Shown: in pieces, positions 47,473 to 56,976 of the stretch | Layout: each line of letters begins with the position of its first letter | Numbering within the stretch: the stretch's first letter is position 1 | Assembly (NCBI GenBank): GCA_947493455.1 | Contig: CANLRB010000001.1 | Coordinates: forward strand, 806,001 to 870,000 | Source of the DNA: an uncultured Pseudoalteromonas sp. | GTDB lineage: Bacteria; Pseudomonadota; Gammaproteobacteria; Enterobacterales; Alteromonadaceae | Direction: 5' to 3' | DNA: 64,000 nucleotides | Made by a program: the position numbers and the translations under genes | Notes under the pieces: model-generated | The model's input: only the letters and a program-made list of their open reading frames with translations | What the model was told of the DNA's origin: nothing | Database searches by the model: none

Positions 47473-47798
47473 ACGATAAAAGCCTTTTTATATAAATATT
47501 ATTTGAACTAATTAGCGCTATTCTCGCTTATTAGCCAATAATTTCAATAAACTTTTATAAGTGAGTATGTCAATAATACTTACCAACCGAACTGAGTATC
47601 ATCTATTTACTTAACTAGATGCATATTCAAATTGCCAAACATTAGTGAGCCCGCAAAAAATTATTTGCTTTAGTTTCATTGAGTAAAATATTAACACAAA
47701 CTATTGCCTACCTACTGGTAGGTAGTGCATGATAAAAAGTGAACACTACTTTGAGCCGATTTAATCAAATTGCGCTTAATAAAATCATGAGGAAAAAA
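47473..47798. other. Divergent spacer between TetR and FrnE/DsbA-like genes
   Basis: A 326-bp AT-rich spacer. The only clear structured element is the 18-bp palindrome at 47708-47725. A frame open upstream of the FrnE-like gene (from 47739) is not counted as coding because a better start with a ribosome site exists at 47799. Confidence 0.5.
47708..47725. promoter_or_regulatory. 18-bp palindromic operator candidate for the TetR regulator
   Basis: CTACCTAC-TG-GTAGGTAG is a perfect inverted repeat of the size TetR dimers bind. It is 74 bp upstream of the FrnE-like ATG, so binding would overlap or flank that gene's promoter. It is 236 bp from the TetR start. Confidence 0.65.
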
Positions 47799-48506
47799 AT
47801 GAATACCCTAAACACACCGTTAACAATTGAAATTTGGTTTGATTTTGTATGTCCTTGGTGCTGGATTGCAAAACGACAACTAGAAAGCGCACTCAGTGAA
47901 TTTGAACACAAGGATTCGGTGACAATTAATCATTATAGCTACCGCATCGCGCGCGGCATGCAACCTTTTCCAATGACCGAAGCATTGACACAAAAATTAG
48001 GCAGTTCCGTTAATGCTGAGTTAATGATGAAGTTCGTTTCTAATACAGGTAAAACAACCGATCTCGATTATAATTTTAATTCCATGTTATTTGGCGACAC
48101 CACTGCTGCGCATACCTTGGCTATTGCAGCTCGTAAACTAGGCCTTGGAAATGCGATGACCGAGCGTCTTTTTTCAGCTGCAACAACTGAAGGACGTTCC
48201 ATTTTTTGTAAAGCAGAGTTACTCAAACTCGCTCGTGAAGTCGGGATCAACCCCACTAAAGTAAAAAGTATATTGAACGACAATAAACTACAAACCAAAG
48301 TAAACGACGACGAAGCGAAGGCGCATTCAAAAGGTGTAACAGGTGTGCCTTTCATATTAATAAATGGAAAGTATCCAATTAACGGTGCGCAGCCTGCAGG
48401 CAGAATAGTTAGCGTGTTAAATGATGCGTGGAAAGATGTCAAAATCGCCAAAACAACGCGCTTAATTCAAGATTGTAATGAAGGAATTTGTTCAATAAGT
48501 GAATAA
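47799..48506 (+). CDS. DsbA/FrnE-family thioredoxin-fold oxidoreductase
   Basis: A cytoplasmic protein of 235 residues with a thioredoxin fold and helical insertion. The redox motif CPWC is in WFDFVCPWCWIAKRQL near residue 18, and the cis-proline loop is GVTGVPFILINGKYPINGAQ near 180. There is no signal peptide, so it is of the FrnE type and not a periplasmic DsbA. A C-terminal pair of cysteines follows (in RLIQDCNEGIC). FrnE proteins have disulfide isomerase-like or polyketide-related roles. The ATG at 47799 has GAGGA six to seven bases upstream. It is probably repressed by the divergent TetR protein. Confidence 0.88.
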   Translation: MNTLNTPLTIEIWFDFVCPWCWIAKRQLESALSEFEHKDSVTINHYSYRIARGMQPFPMTEALTQKLGSSVNAELMMKFVSNTGKTTDLDYNFNSMLFGDTTAAHTLAIAARKLGLGNAMTERLFSAATTEGRSIFCKAELLKLAREVGINPTKVKSILNDNKLQTKVNDDEAKAHSKGVTGVPFILINGKYPINGAQPAGRIVSVLNDAWKDVKIAKTTRLIQDCNEGICSISE

Positions 48507-48518
48507 CATCTGTCCGCT

Positions 48519-48554
48519 TTGTGAATTATGGCTCTGTAGAGGCTTAATTCACAA
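48519..48554. terminator. Hairpin after the FrnE/DsbA-like gene
   Basis: Arms TTGTGAATTA and TAATTCACAA are perfect over 10 bp, with an inner CTCT/AGAG pairing. It lies 13 bp after the stop codon. There is no T run, so it may be a weak or Rho-assisted terminator or a stability element. Confidence 0.4.
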
Positions 48555-48714
48555 CTAAAGCATTAGAACAAACACAAAAAAGTACCCAATTTGATTACTC
48601 TTGCACAAAGGCATATGATAAAAGTATTCGCCGCCAGCGAAATGGCTAACTTCGCAGCTATTTTGCACAGCGCACGAATATAAGCAGTGTCGAAAAATAA
48701 GAGTAATAATAAAT

Positions 48715-50832
48715 ATGTTCGATAAAAATATGGCTAACGTTAGTTTATTAGCCGCCGTCATTATCTATTCACAGCAAGCACACAGCGACGATCAACTCGA
48801 CTTATTTTCACTCACGCTCGAAGAACTGACAAATGTTCAGGTTGTAACCGCTGTGACCGGGTACGAATATTCGCTCAATGATGCGCCTGCGTCAGTCACC
48901 GTGATTGAAGCGCAAGAATGGGAAGCACGCGGTGATACATCGCTTACACAAGCGTTAACGGGTGTTGAAGGCCTGCAAATGACGATTTCGTCGGATTCAC
49001 AGTGGTTACCCATTATTCGCGGTTTAGGTGGCACGTTCTCTCAGCAAATCAAGCTACTCTATGACGGAATTCCACTCAATAATATTCATATTGGTACCGT
49101 TCCAGCTCTTGATATCCCGCTTTTCAATATCAAACGGATTGAGATTATACGAAGCCCAGGTTCGGCAGTATACGGGGCCGACGCATTTGGTGGCATTATT
49201 AATCTGGTGCCAGAAGACGAAGTAACAGGTAGTAATAAAGCATTTGCCCAAGCGGGCACTTTTGATACTTATCAAGCATCGCTTACTGGGTCAACCTCGC
49301 ATGATGATGTGGATTTTATGTATTCAATTACCGCCAGTTGGCACGGCGATAACGACAGTGACAGAATGTTGCAATCGGATATTCAAACCGTGTTTGATGG
49401 ACTATTTGGCACCCAAGCCAGCAATGCACCGGGTCGCTTTGATATGTTCCAGAAAAAGGTTGCGCTCAGCGCAGCATTAACTCATAAAAATACGCGAGTT
49501 TCAGCCTATAACCTAGAAGGTGAGCACGCCATTGGCGCGGGGGTTGCCGAAGCACTCGACCCCGGCACCACGCCACGGCAAAGACACTCTTTGTTTAATA
49601 TAAAACATACATTTTGGCATTCAGACAAAGGTGACTCGCAATTACAATTTTGGTATCAAAATACCGCGTCGTTCTTTCCATTTAACGTGTTTCCGGCTGG
49701 CGCGAAATTACCCATCGGTGCTGACGGTAATTTAGATTTTGTAAACCCAACAACCATCACCGAATTTACCGATGGCTATATAGGTCATCCAGGACATCGT
49801 TCATATTTGTCTCATCTTAATTATGTGCAAAATCATAAATTGTCGAACAATCATAACCTACGTTGGCAAATTGGCATTGAAAAACACAAACACCATCCTA
49901 CTGAAAAGAAAAATTTTGGCCCCGGCATACTCGATGGCAGTGAAACAGTAGTTGATGGCACACTCTATGACGTAAGCAATACTGAGTTTGCTTATTTGCC
50001 ACGTAAAGAACGTCACTTTAAGTATTTTTCAGTTCAAGATCGTTGGCAACTCGACCAGAATTTGGTACTGCACTTAGGCGGACGCATAGACAATTACAGT
50101 GATTTTGGCACGACCGTTAACCCGCGAGTTGGTGTTATTTGGGATGTTGATGATTTTAGTTTTAGACTATTCTCAGGCAGTGCATTTAGAGCACCAACCT
50201 TTTACGACCAATTTGCAATAAATAACCCAGTCAATATAGGTAACCCAGAGCTCTCGCCCGAAAAAATAGTGACCAATGAATTCAATATAAAATTCAATGG
50301 CAAGCAAAACTGGCGTGCCAGTTTAACCTTATATAATTATAAAGCGCGCGATTTAATTGAATATGTGCAAGACCCTTCGGTCTCCAACTTTGTTGCGCAA
50401 AATGTGGGTGAAATAGACGGTTATGGCGGCGAATTATCGATCCGTTGGCGTTACTCCGACCTAATAGATATTAAAGCGAATCTCAGCAAATCAATTAGTA
50501 AAGATGCCAATAATCAATATCGACCCAACTATGCTGAAGACCTCGCATCGGTCTTTGCCAATTACAAATTGAGTGATCAACTTAATTTCAATATCGGGGC
50601 ATTTTATACAGGCAGTCAGCGAAGAACAGCACTCGATACGCGCGCGCCACTTGAATCGAGCGCTTGGTTAAAATCCAATATGAGTTATCGCTTTTTAACA
50701 TTGCCGCTGCGCATAAACGTGACAATAGAAAATTTAACCGACGAGAAGTACTACACCCCTAGTCGACAAATTCCTGAGGACTTTCCGGCATCAGGACGAC
50801 AATTTTTGCTGAGCATGCAATATGTGTTTTAA
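48715..50832 (+). CDS. TonB-dependent outer-membrane receptor
   Basis: A 705-residue receptor with a short signal peptide (about 1-22). The plug domain (about 45-165) has PASVTVIEAQEWEARGD, LLYDGIPLNNIHIG and SPGSAVYGADAFGGIINL, and the 22-strand type barrel ends LLSMQYVF with the C-terminal aromatic residue. The layout is closer to siderophore/vitamin-type receptors than the 954-residue receptor at 33518. The ligand cannot be told. It is followed after 208 bp by the first ToxR/CadC-like regulator gene. Whether it belongs to the duplicated regulator/SUMF1 modules is open. Confidence 0.9.
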   Translation: MFDKNMANVSLLAAVIIYSQQAHSDDQLDLFSLTLEELTNVQVVTAVTGYEYSLNDAPASVTVIEAQEWEARGDTSLTQALTGVEGLQMTISSDSQWLPIIRGLGGTFSQQIKLLYDGIPLNNIHIGTVPALDIPLFNIKRIEIIRSPGSAVYGADAFGGIINLVPEDEVTGSNKAFAQAGTFDTYQASLTGSTSHDDVDFMYSITASWHGDNDSDRMLQSDIQTVFDGLFGTQASNAPGRFDMFQKKVALSAALTHKNTRVSAYNLEGEHAIGAGVAEALDPGTTPRQRHSLFNIKHTFWHSDKGDSQLQFWYQNTASFFPFNVFPAGAKLPIGADGNLDFVNPTTITEFTDGYIGHPGHRSYLSHLNYVQNHKLSNNHNLRWQIGIEKHKHHPTEKKNFGPGILDGSETVVDGTLYDVSNTEFAYLPRKERHFKYFSVQDRWQLDQNLVLHLGGRIDNYSDFGTTVNPRVGVIWDVDDFSFRLFSGSAFRAPTFYDQFAINNPVNIGNPELSPEKIVTNEFNIKFNGKQNWRASLTLYNYKARDLIEYVQDPSVSNFVAQNVGEIDGYGGELSIRWRYSDLIDIKANLSKSISKDANNQYRPNYAEDLASVFANYKLSDQLNFNIGAFYTGSQRRTALDTRAPLESSAWLKSNMSYRFLTLPLRINVTIENLTDEKYYTPSRQIPEDFPASGRQFLLSMQYVF

Positions 50833-50961
50833 AAATTTAAGCTGATAAGCCAAAATCAGCAAAGATTGTTTACACCGGTTACATGCAAATGCGTGTCAAA
50901 ACGCGCTACTCTGTTGTTTATGAATCAATAACCACTTTGCTAAGGCGTAAAAAGGAGTAGA

Positions 50962-50988
50962 ATGATGCATCGATTAGGTCATCATTAG
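50962..50988 (+). CDS. Possible 8-residue leader peptide
   Basis: ATGATG begins an 8-codon frame encoding MMHRLGHH, preceded by the strong ribosome site AAAAAGGAG. It ends inside a perfect palindrome and lies 52 bp before the start of the regulator gene, which itself lacks a clear ribosome site. Chance is not excluded. Confidence 0.3.
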   Translation: MMHRLGHH

Positions 50989-50993
50989 ATGAC
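50978..50993. promoter_or_regulatory. 16-bp palindrome upstream of the first ToxR/CadC-like regulator
   Basis: GTCATC-ATTA-GATGAC is a perfect inverted repeat 47 bp before the regulator ATG. It is a candidate autoregulatory operator or RNA hairpin overlapping the possible leader peptide. Confidence 0.45.
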
Positions 50994-51040
50994 AGTTAAT
51001 TTAATTCTTCATTTAGTCATTAGTGTGCAAGTTACGATAA

Positions 51041-52849
51041 ATGATATATAAATTTAAAGATTTTCAGTTTTGTTGTAACGACAACATACTTACCAAGCAA
51101 GGTAAAATAATCCTGCTCAACGAAAAACCAGCGCTCATACTCCGTTTGTTATTAACTGAAAATGAAAAAATTCACTCAAAATCAAACATATTGGATGCCG
51201 TTTGGCCGGACCGCGTAGTCACAGAGCAAGTCATCTTTCAAAATATAAGTTACCTTAGAGCACGGATCGGTGACGACGCAATTAAAACCTTTTCAAAAAA
51301 AGGGTACCAATGGCACTTACCGCTTAGTGAAGTAGATACCGAGCAAACACCTAAATCTGACCGAAAGCAAAATACAGGTGTCACCACAAAAACAGAGCAA
51401 ACAAAAGAAAAACCAAGTCATGTACAGCGTAAGCTAACCTTACCGGTTTCAATTGTTATCACACTCATCATTGCCATGGTGATTATCCTTGTTGTATCAC
51501 TACCTACCTATAATCATAGTGAAAACACTGATTCAAACCAGATAAAAGTCATAACAATGACAGGCAATAATCAAATCGATTTTTCGTCATTGTCGGATAT
51601 CTCCGCGCAGCAATTATTTGATTCACCATTTAGTGTTTGGCAAAAAAATACCACGAGTGATAGTCAATTATTATTGGCGACGCAATTTTACCGATTGCGC
51701 GATAAAGTCGCGTTGCGATTTCATATCCAAGGAAAACAGCGCGGCTGGACGAATTATATTATTGCTTCGACGAAACAAGATACAACCGCCCGCTTAAACA
51801 CGCTTTTATCTATGTTGTCGACAACGGTGTATTTTACCACCGAGCCCAGATATCTTGCCATTAGTGAACTTGACGCTTTGGCACAAAATGACCCAACCGA
51901 CCCGTTAATAATTGACCAAAAGATCGCGCTATACTTTGAACAAAACGAATTACAAAAAGCCGATGCATTGATTGATGTACAACTTGCAAACGAAAATTCT
52001 AAATTACGTAGAGGGTTGCTACTCCTACTCAAAACCAAAATAAACTTATGGAACAACAAAGAGCACATCGCCGCAAAGAGCATTCAAAGTGCAATCAGCC
52101 TGTTTCAAGAGCTTAATCTTATTCACCTAGAGTCTAAAGCCTTAGTTGAGTTGGCTTGGGTTCACCTGTCTAATGAGCAACTTCGCTTGAGTATGGATGC
52201 GCTCAATCAAGCGGCAAGTAAAGCGCGAGTATCTAAAGAACCCTTGCTAGAAGTCACAGCCCACTTAGACCAATCCTTTTTAGCGGCAAAAACTGGTCAA
52301 ACTGAGCTATCCCATACGTTACTCGGGTTAGGAAATGAGTTGATGATGCTCCACCAATTGCCCGATGAGCATCAAGTTGAAGTTTTAGTTAACCTAAGTT
52401 GGATGGCATCGTCAATTGATGACAAAGTACGTCACTATCAAACGATCCTTGATAAACCTTTTTCACCTCAGTATGAGACTTATTTTTATGTCGCCGCGAA
52501 TATCGTTGCCAATTACCATATTCAAAACAATCAATGGGCGCAGGCTCTTGCAACGCTAAAACCATGGCAACGAAGGTCATTTCAATCTCTAATTAAATCA
52601 CGTATCGCATTTGCTAAAAACGATATAGCACAAGGGTTCAATGAAGCTCAGTATGCCTTTAAATATGCGCAAACTCATTTTCACAAAATAGATGCACTTG
52701 ATGCTGCACTATTATTGTTACAACAAAAAACAGCGCTCACTGCGACGCAACAAAAAGATTATCAAACTTTTATTCAGCAATATGCGACTAATCGCTGGCG
52801 CAATCAGAATAATCATGTGTTACAAACCACAAATCTAGGCGACCAATAA
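51041..52849 (+). CDS. ToxR/CadC-type membrane regulator with periplasmic helical repeats (copy 1)
   Basis: A 602-residue protein. Residues 1-95 form a winged-helix DNA-binding domain of the OmpR/CadC class (HSKSNILDAVWPDRVVTEQV and TFSKKGYQWHL). A basic linker and one membrane helix follow (about 134-155). The rest, about 160-600, is periplasmic, with a mixed domain containing LRFHIQGKQRGW followed by TPR-like helices (about 290-560). It should bind DNA from the membrane and sense a periplasmic signal. It is convergent with the SUMF1-fold gene at 52889, and the pair recurs at 54978/56977. Both copies share AQQ-[LI]-FDSPF and RFHIQGKQRGW. The signal and targets are unknown. Confidence 0.85.
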   Translation: MIYKFKDFQFCCNDNILTKQGKIILLNEKPALILRLLLTENEKIHSKSNILDAVWPDRVVTEQVIFQNISYLRARIGDDAIKTFSKKGYQWHLPLSEVDTEQTPKSDRKQNTGVTTKTEQTKEKPSHVQRKLTLPVSIVITLIIAMVIILVVSLPTYNHSENTDSNQIKVITMTGNNQIDFSSLSDISAQQLFDSPFSVWQKNTTSDSQLLLATQFYRLRDKVALRFHIQGKQRGWTNYIIASTKQDTTARLNTLLSMLSTTVYFTTEPRYLAISELDALAQNDPTDPLIIDQKIALYFEQNELQKADALIDVQLANENSKLRRGLLLLLKTKINLWNNKEHIAAKSIQSAISLFQELNLIHLESKALVELAWVHLSNEQLRLSMDALNQAASKARVSKEPLLEVTAHLDQSFLAAKTGQTELSHTLLGLGNELMMLHQLPDEHQVEVLVNLSWMASSIDDKVRHYQTILDKPFSPQYETYFYVAANIVANYHIQNNQWAQALATLKPWQRRSFQSLIKSRIAFAKNDIAQGFNEAQYAFKYAQTHFHKIDALDAALLLLQQKTALTATQQKDYQTFIQQYATNRWRNQNNHVLQTTNLGDQ

Positions 52850-52865
52850 CGGGCGCCTATTTTTA
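52836..52865 (+). terminator. Terminator overlapping the end of regulator copy 1
   Basis: Arms TAGGCG and CGCCTA are followed by TTTTTAA on the plus strand. The stem includes the regulator stop codon. Confidence 0.55.
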
Positions 52866-52888
52866 ATTATGTCGGCAGATAACCATAC

Positions 52889-54613
52889 CTAATTAACCGT
52901 ATCGCTCAATTTCGAAAATTTGAGCCAGCCAAGGCCCCACATATCAAACTTTGTGCGCATTACTGTTAATTGTAATTGGTGCGTTCCTTTATCGATGAAC
53001 ACCTTGTGTCTATCTGATACTTTGTCGTCAACATCTGGGTCATGATCAATTACCGCGAGCAATTTATCACCTTGCCAAACTTTAAAAAACTCACCTTTGT
53101 GAAATGTTCTTCCGCTATAATTTAGCTGATACCACCCCGAACTTTCGACATCGACTTTAAAATTAATACTCACTTCAGACTTATCGGAGTCTTTGTTTGT
53201 CTTAAATATATTGTAGGCTTCAGGTAGTTTATCGGTTGCGCTAAAGTATCGCATAGTCACATTGTCTAAACGTGTTGCATAACGCATATCAAACTTACTT
53301 GGTAGCGCAACTGCATCTGGTTCAACAAAAACAATGGCTTTGCGACTAGGTAAACTCTGCTGCTTGTTAGCAAGCGCCACCACACGAAAACTGCCTCCTT
53401 CGCTCGGTAAGCTGACTCGAGCTGAAAACTTATTTGCTGGCACTGTTTTTATCTTTTCATAGTGTGCATCGTAATACCCACCATAAAAATGTGACATGTG
53501 AGTTTTGGAGCGATAAATGTCGTAACCGACAACACGGCTGTCATTCGACGGAGTCCAAGTCAACGTATAACCCCTGCTTTGATCTTTAACTACCTGCGCA
53601 TTTTGCGGTGCAAGTAACAGCTTTTCTCGAGTTTGAATACGATTTACTTGCGCCTTTTTTAATGCGCCTTCGAATTGGCTGGTTGAAGAATGATTACTTA
53701 CCTCGTGCCCATCAATGACTAAACGGAACGTTCTGCCGGTCCCTACATTCCAACCTTCACGTTTCCACCTGTCTCTGGTCGTTGCTGGGTCGGCCGGATA
53801 ATGCCAATTACCACCTCTGTGCGGTAAATACTCACATTGATTTGCATCTTCTTTTGTCAATAAGTCAATTTTATAACCCGTTTCGCTATAACATCCATCA
53901 ACAAATTCAGACACATTACCCAACATATCGTACAGTCCAAACGGATTAGGCCGATATAAACCGACTATCGCAACATAAGGTTCACCGTCATCACAATTAA
54001 CATGTTCAATCCAGCCACGATTGCTTAAGCCGTACTTTTGATTGTTCGTATACTCTCCCGTAAAGTCGGCAAAATTACCATACTTGCACGCTTGCGTTAG
54101 CGTTGGATCGTCTCCCCAAAAATAGCGGGTGGTTGTATTGGCTTTTGCCGCATACTCCCATTCTTGTTCAGTCGGTAATCGGTATCCAATGCCGGTCTTT
54201 TTACTAAGCCATGCGGCATACGCGTTTGCGTCTTGCCATGAAATACATGTTACTGGCTGATAGTCACTATACGTATATCGATTGTTATCCCAGCGTCCAC
54301 TGCCTTTATGAGTTGGCCCTCGTAGCCCCTGGTTATCAATGTAGTCATTGCAGGTTGATTCGCGAGAAAACCCCGTATCTTGGGCGAACTTTCTAAATTC
54401 GGCGACTGTAATCGCGTACTTACCCATCTGAAATGCATCAACCGATACAGGGTGAATTGGCAACGTTGCAGGGTCTCCGCCTTCTGCTCCCATCATAAAC
54501 TTACCTGCCGGTATATTGACCATTGCAGGTGCAATGTAATCTTGTGCCATCGCATGAGATGTTACACCTGCCAAGAACAGAACACTATTCGTTAAACCTA
54601 AAATCAACTTCAT
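52889..54613 (-). CDS. Secreted SUMF1/FGE-fold protein with FN3-like and C-terminal beta domains (copy 1)
   Basis: A 574-residue exported protein with a signal peptide (1-23). Residues about 28-310 form a SUMF1 (formylglycine-generating-enzyme-like) domain: MVNIPAGKFMMGAEGG, ITVAEFRKFAQDTGF, YRLPTEQEWEYAAKA and GLYDMLGNVSEF are all typical. The cysteine pair of true formylglycine enzymes is absent; the usual C-terminal segment reads HRGGNWHYPADPATT. No sulfatase is in the window, so sulfatase activation is unlikely. Residues about 340-435 look like a fibronectin type III domain. Residues 440-574 form a beta-rich domain that may bind carbohydrate. It is convergent with regulator copy 1 and divergent from copy 2. 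The ribosome site AAGGTAATTA is shared with the second SUMF1 gene. Confidence 0.83.
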   Translation of the reverse strand: MKLILGLTNSVLFLAGVTSHAMAQDYIAPAMVNIPAGKFMMGAEGGDPATLPIHPVSVDAFQMGKYAITVAEFRKFAQDTGFSRESTCNDYIDNQGLRGPTHKGSGRWDNNRYTYSDYQPVTCISWQDANAYAAWLSKKTGIGYRLPTEQEWEYAAKANTTTRYFWGDDPTLTQACKYGNFADFTGEYTNNQKYGLSNRGWIEHVNCDDGEPYVAIVGLYRPNPFGLYDMLGNVSEFVDGCYSETGYKIDLLTKEDANQCEYLPHRGGNWHYPADPATTRDRWKREGWNVGTGRTFRLVIDGHEVSNHSSTSQFEGALKKAQVNRIQTREKLLLAPQNAQVVKDQSRGYTLTWTPSNDSRVVGYDIYRSKTHMSHFYGGYYDAHYEKIKTVPANKFSARVSLPSEGGSFRVVALANKQQSLPSRKAIVFVEPDAVALPSKFDMRYATRLDNVTMRYFSATDKLPEAYNIFKTNKDSDKSEVSINFKVDVESSGWYQLNYSGRTFHKGEFFKVWQGDKLLAVIDHDPDVDDKVSDRHKVFIDKGTHQLQLTVMRTKFDMWGLGWLKFSKLSDTVN

Positions 54614-54977
54614 AAAAATAATTACCTTTTGTTAAATATCTAAAGGCAATAGTTAAAGAGTTGACGAGATTAGTCCTCAAACATTTATAAAACAATTCAA
54701 AATAAAATATACTAAACAATATCAAAATATTACGTTAACAACGGAAACTTACCTTGAACGATTAATGGGTTACTTTATTAGCCGTTTTCGCTTTGTAGAG
54801 GATTAATACTTACAGTGAACAAGGTGACATAAGTAAAATGTTAGAATGCGCCATTGTTTTAAGGTTATACTGCGGCAAAATAAACCTAATTATTAACAAA
54901 AGCGTTTTGCAGTGTGGATCAAGTATCTTAAACGGATCCGTGTTGAATTAACCTTTATTAATCCGCAATACCACTAG
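54614..54977. other. Divergent spacer between SUMF1 copy 1 and regulator copy 2
   Basis: A 364-bp AT-rich region that must hold two divergent promoters. A 10-bp palindrome ACGGATCCGT lies at 54932, 36 bp before the regulator ATG, and an AGGTTATACT stretch near 54863 could be a -10 element. No gene, repeat or sigma-54 element was found. Confidence 0.45.
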
Positions 54978-56903
54978 ATGAAGTATCAATTTAAACAATT
55001 CATATTTGATAGCGACAGCCAGTTGTTAACCGAGCATGGTAATGTCATCGCCTTAAATCAAAAAGGTTCGATGCTATTAACCCTGTTTCTAAGTGATCCA
55101 AATAAGCTATTTACTAAAGCTGATATACTGGCGTATGTTTGGCCAAATAAATTTGTCTCTGATCAAGTGGTGTTTCAAAACATTAGCCATTTACGCAGTC
55201 TGTTTGGTAATGAGTCAATTAAAACCCATATTAAAAAAGGCTACCAATGGCAGCTTGCACTCACCACAGTAGAAGACGAAACAATAACTGAATCGACAAC
55301 TTGCGCTACAACAATTGATGTGCAAACATCTGATGTAAAAACGACGCAAGGGAGAGAGAATCCTTCTCAACACATACTCAGTCAACATATCGATGAAAAT
55401 AAGGATATAAAAAATAAAAAGTCGCAGACAGCCCCCTCAAGAGAAGGGGTCAAAAGAGAATTCCGCACAAATCATCTGATATTCATCATTGCAGTTACCG
55501 TGGTTGTATTATTGGCAAGTTTGATAATTTTTAGCTCGCAGCAAAACACGGTACCGAAGCAAAACCTCATTTTTACCTCATCAGCGCAGAGCCAAAATGA
55601 TATTTCAGCTTTAAAGACGGTGCTAAACGACACCTATAGCATGTCGAGCCCAGTGATGGAGACCACGGCTCAACAAATTTTCGACTCGCCCTTTCATACG
55701 TGGCAGCGACTAAAGCAGTCTGATACCGATTTAATATTTGCCTTTAAACTGTTTCCATCGGGTGATAGCAAGGTGGTGCGTTTTCATATTCAAGGAAAGC
55801 AGCGTGGATGGCAGGGCTATTTGCACTTAACCGACAACAAACATCAGAGTGAATTTGAACAGCTTATCAAAGCACTCAAAGAGAGTAACTATTTTCAAGT
55901 TACGTCTGACAATACCGCGCTTGCCGAATTAACGCTGCTCGGTGACAAATATCCCAACAATAAACTCATTCAAATGCAGTTAATTGCATTTCATATTGAA
56001 TTTGGCAACTATGATTTTGCCTCCGCCTTAGCTGATAAATACCTCGCCACAACATCAAATCTCAACCAAGGGTTGCTCTATTTATACAAAGCAAAAAGTA
56101 CCATGGAGAATGAGCAGTGGCACGCAACAAAAAACCATCTTACCAATGCGTTAGCTATCTTTACACAACTTGAACTAGCACAACTTGAAGCACATGCGTT
56201 AATCGAATTTGCTTGGGTGCACTATATTGAAAACACCCCAATAGACATTATGGGTTCGCTTAATAAAGCAGCGCGCAAAGCCCGTGAATCAAATGAACCC
56301 ATTCTGGAATTGAAAGCACGCTTACTCCATGCGTATCTTGCATCAAAACTAAAGCAGTTCGATGTGATGCATACCCAGTTAGATAATGCCGAAAACCTAT
56401 TACAGCTGCATAATATTACACAGCACCACAAGCTTCCTATCTATAGCACGTTAGCGTGGAGCAAAAAAGAAAAGCAAGATGCACTGCCCTATTACTCCCA
56501 ATTAATAACACAACCTTATGCGCCGCTATACAAAGGTATACTTTACAATGCGGCAAGGCATGTCAGGGAAATTAATATAAAACTGAACAAATGGCAGGAT
56601 GCAGAGGCAAGTTTAAAACCCTGGCAGCGAGCCTCGTTTCAACACTTGACTCATGCACACATCGCTTTTGCACAAGGAAATACACAACTCGGTTTTGAAC
56701 ACGCAACGCACGCTTTCAACCAGGCTCAAGTTGAGCATCACCTCATTGATGCACTTGATGCCGCACTACTTGCGATATCACACTCAACGAACAGCGATAG
56801 CAACGATCAACTAAGTGAGCTTAAAGATTTTATTTCTCAAAATGCGACCAATAAGTGGATTAACCAAAATAAAACGCAATTGGACACTCTCAATTTGCGC
56901 TAA
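54978..56903 (+). CDS. ToxR/CadC-type membrane regulator with periplasmic helical repeats (copy 2)
   Basis: A 641-residue paralogue of the gene at 51041 with the same order. The winged helix is at 1-95 (FTKADILAYVWPNKFVSDQV and HIKKGYQWQLAL). A longer polar linker (about 95-165) is rich in Thr, Ser, Gln and Asp. The membrane helix is at about 168-190, and the periplasmic part carries TAQQIFDSPFHTWQ, RFHIQGKQRGW and TPR-like helices. The linker is about 40 residues longer than in copy 1, and most of the length difference lies there. It is divergent from SUMF1 copy 1 and convergent with SUMF1 copy 2. Confidence 0.85.
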   Translation: MKYQFKQFIFDSDSQLLTEHGNVIALNQKGSMLLTLFLSDPNKLFTKADILAYVWPNKFVSDQVVFQNISHLRSLFGNESIKTHIKKGYQWQLALTTVEDETITESTTCATTIDVQTSDVKTTQGRENPSQHILSQHIDENKDIKNKKSQTAPSREGVKREFRTNHLIFIIAVTVVVLLASLIIFSSQQNTVPKQNLIFTSSAQSQNDISALKTVLNDTYSMSSPVMETTAQQIFDSPFHTWQRLKQSDTDLIFAFKLFPSGDSKVVRFHIQGKQRGWQGYLHLTDNKHQSEFEQLIKALKESNYFQVTSDNTALAELTLLGDKYPNNKLIQMQLIAFHIEFGNYDFASALADKYLATTSNLNQGLLYLYKAKSTMENEQWHATKNHLTNALAIFTQLELAQLEAHALIEFAWVHYIENTPIDIMGSLNKAARKARESNEPILELKARLLHAYLASKLKQFDVMHTQLDNAENLLQLHNITQHHKLPIYSTLAWSKKEKQDALPYYSQLITQPYAPLYKGILYNAARHVREINIKLNKWQDAEASLKPWQRASFQHLTHAHIAFAQGNTQLGFEHATHAFNQAQVEHHLIDALDAALLAISHSTNSDSNDQLSELKDFISQNATNKWINQNKTQLDTLNLR

Positions 56904-56927
56904 GGCGACTGCACCGGTAAATCCCAA

Positions 56928-56962
56928 AAGGACGCCAAAAATTCTATTTTTGAGCGGCCCTT
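56928..56962. terminator. Possible bidirectional terminator between regulator copy 2 and SUMF1 copy 2
   Basis: An imperfect hairpin has CAAAAAT and ATTTTTG as its core, extended by GC-containing arms. It lies in the 73-bp gap between convergent stop codons, with A and T runs suited to both directions. Confidence 0.35.
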
Positions 56963-56976
56963 AGTTTATTAGCTTA

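Noticed and set aside
52889-54613. Annotation as a true formylglycine-generating enzyme for sulfatases
   Set aside because: The catalytic cysteine segment is replaced, and no sulfatase is encoded in the window.
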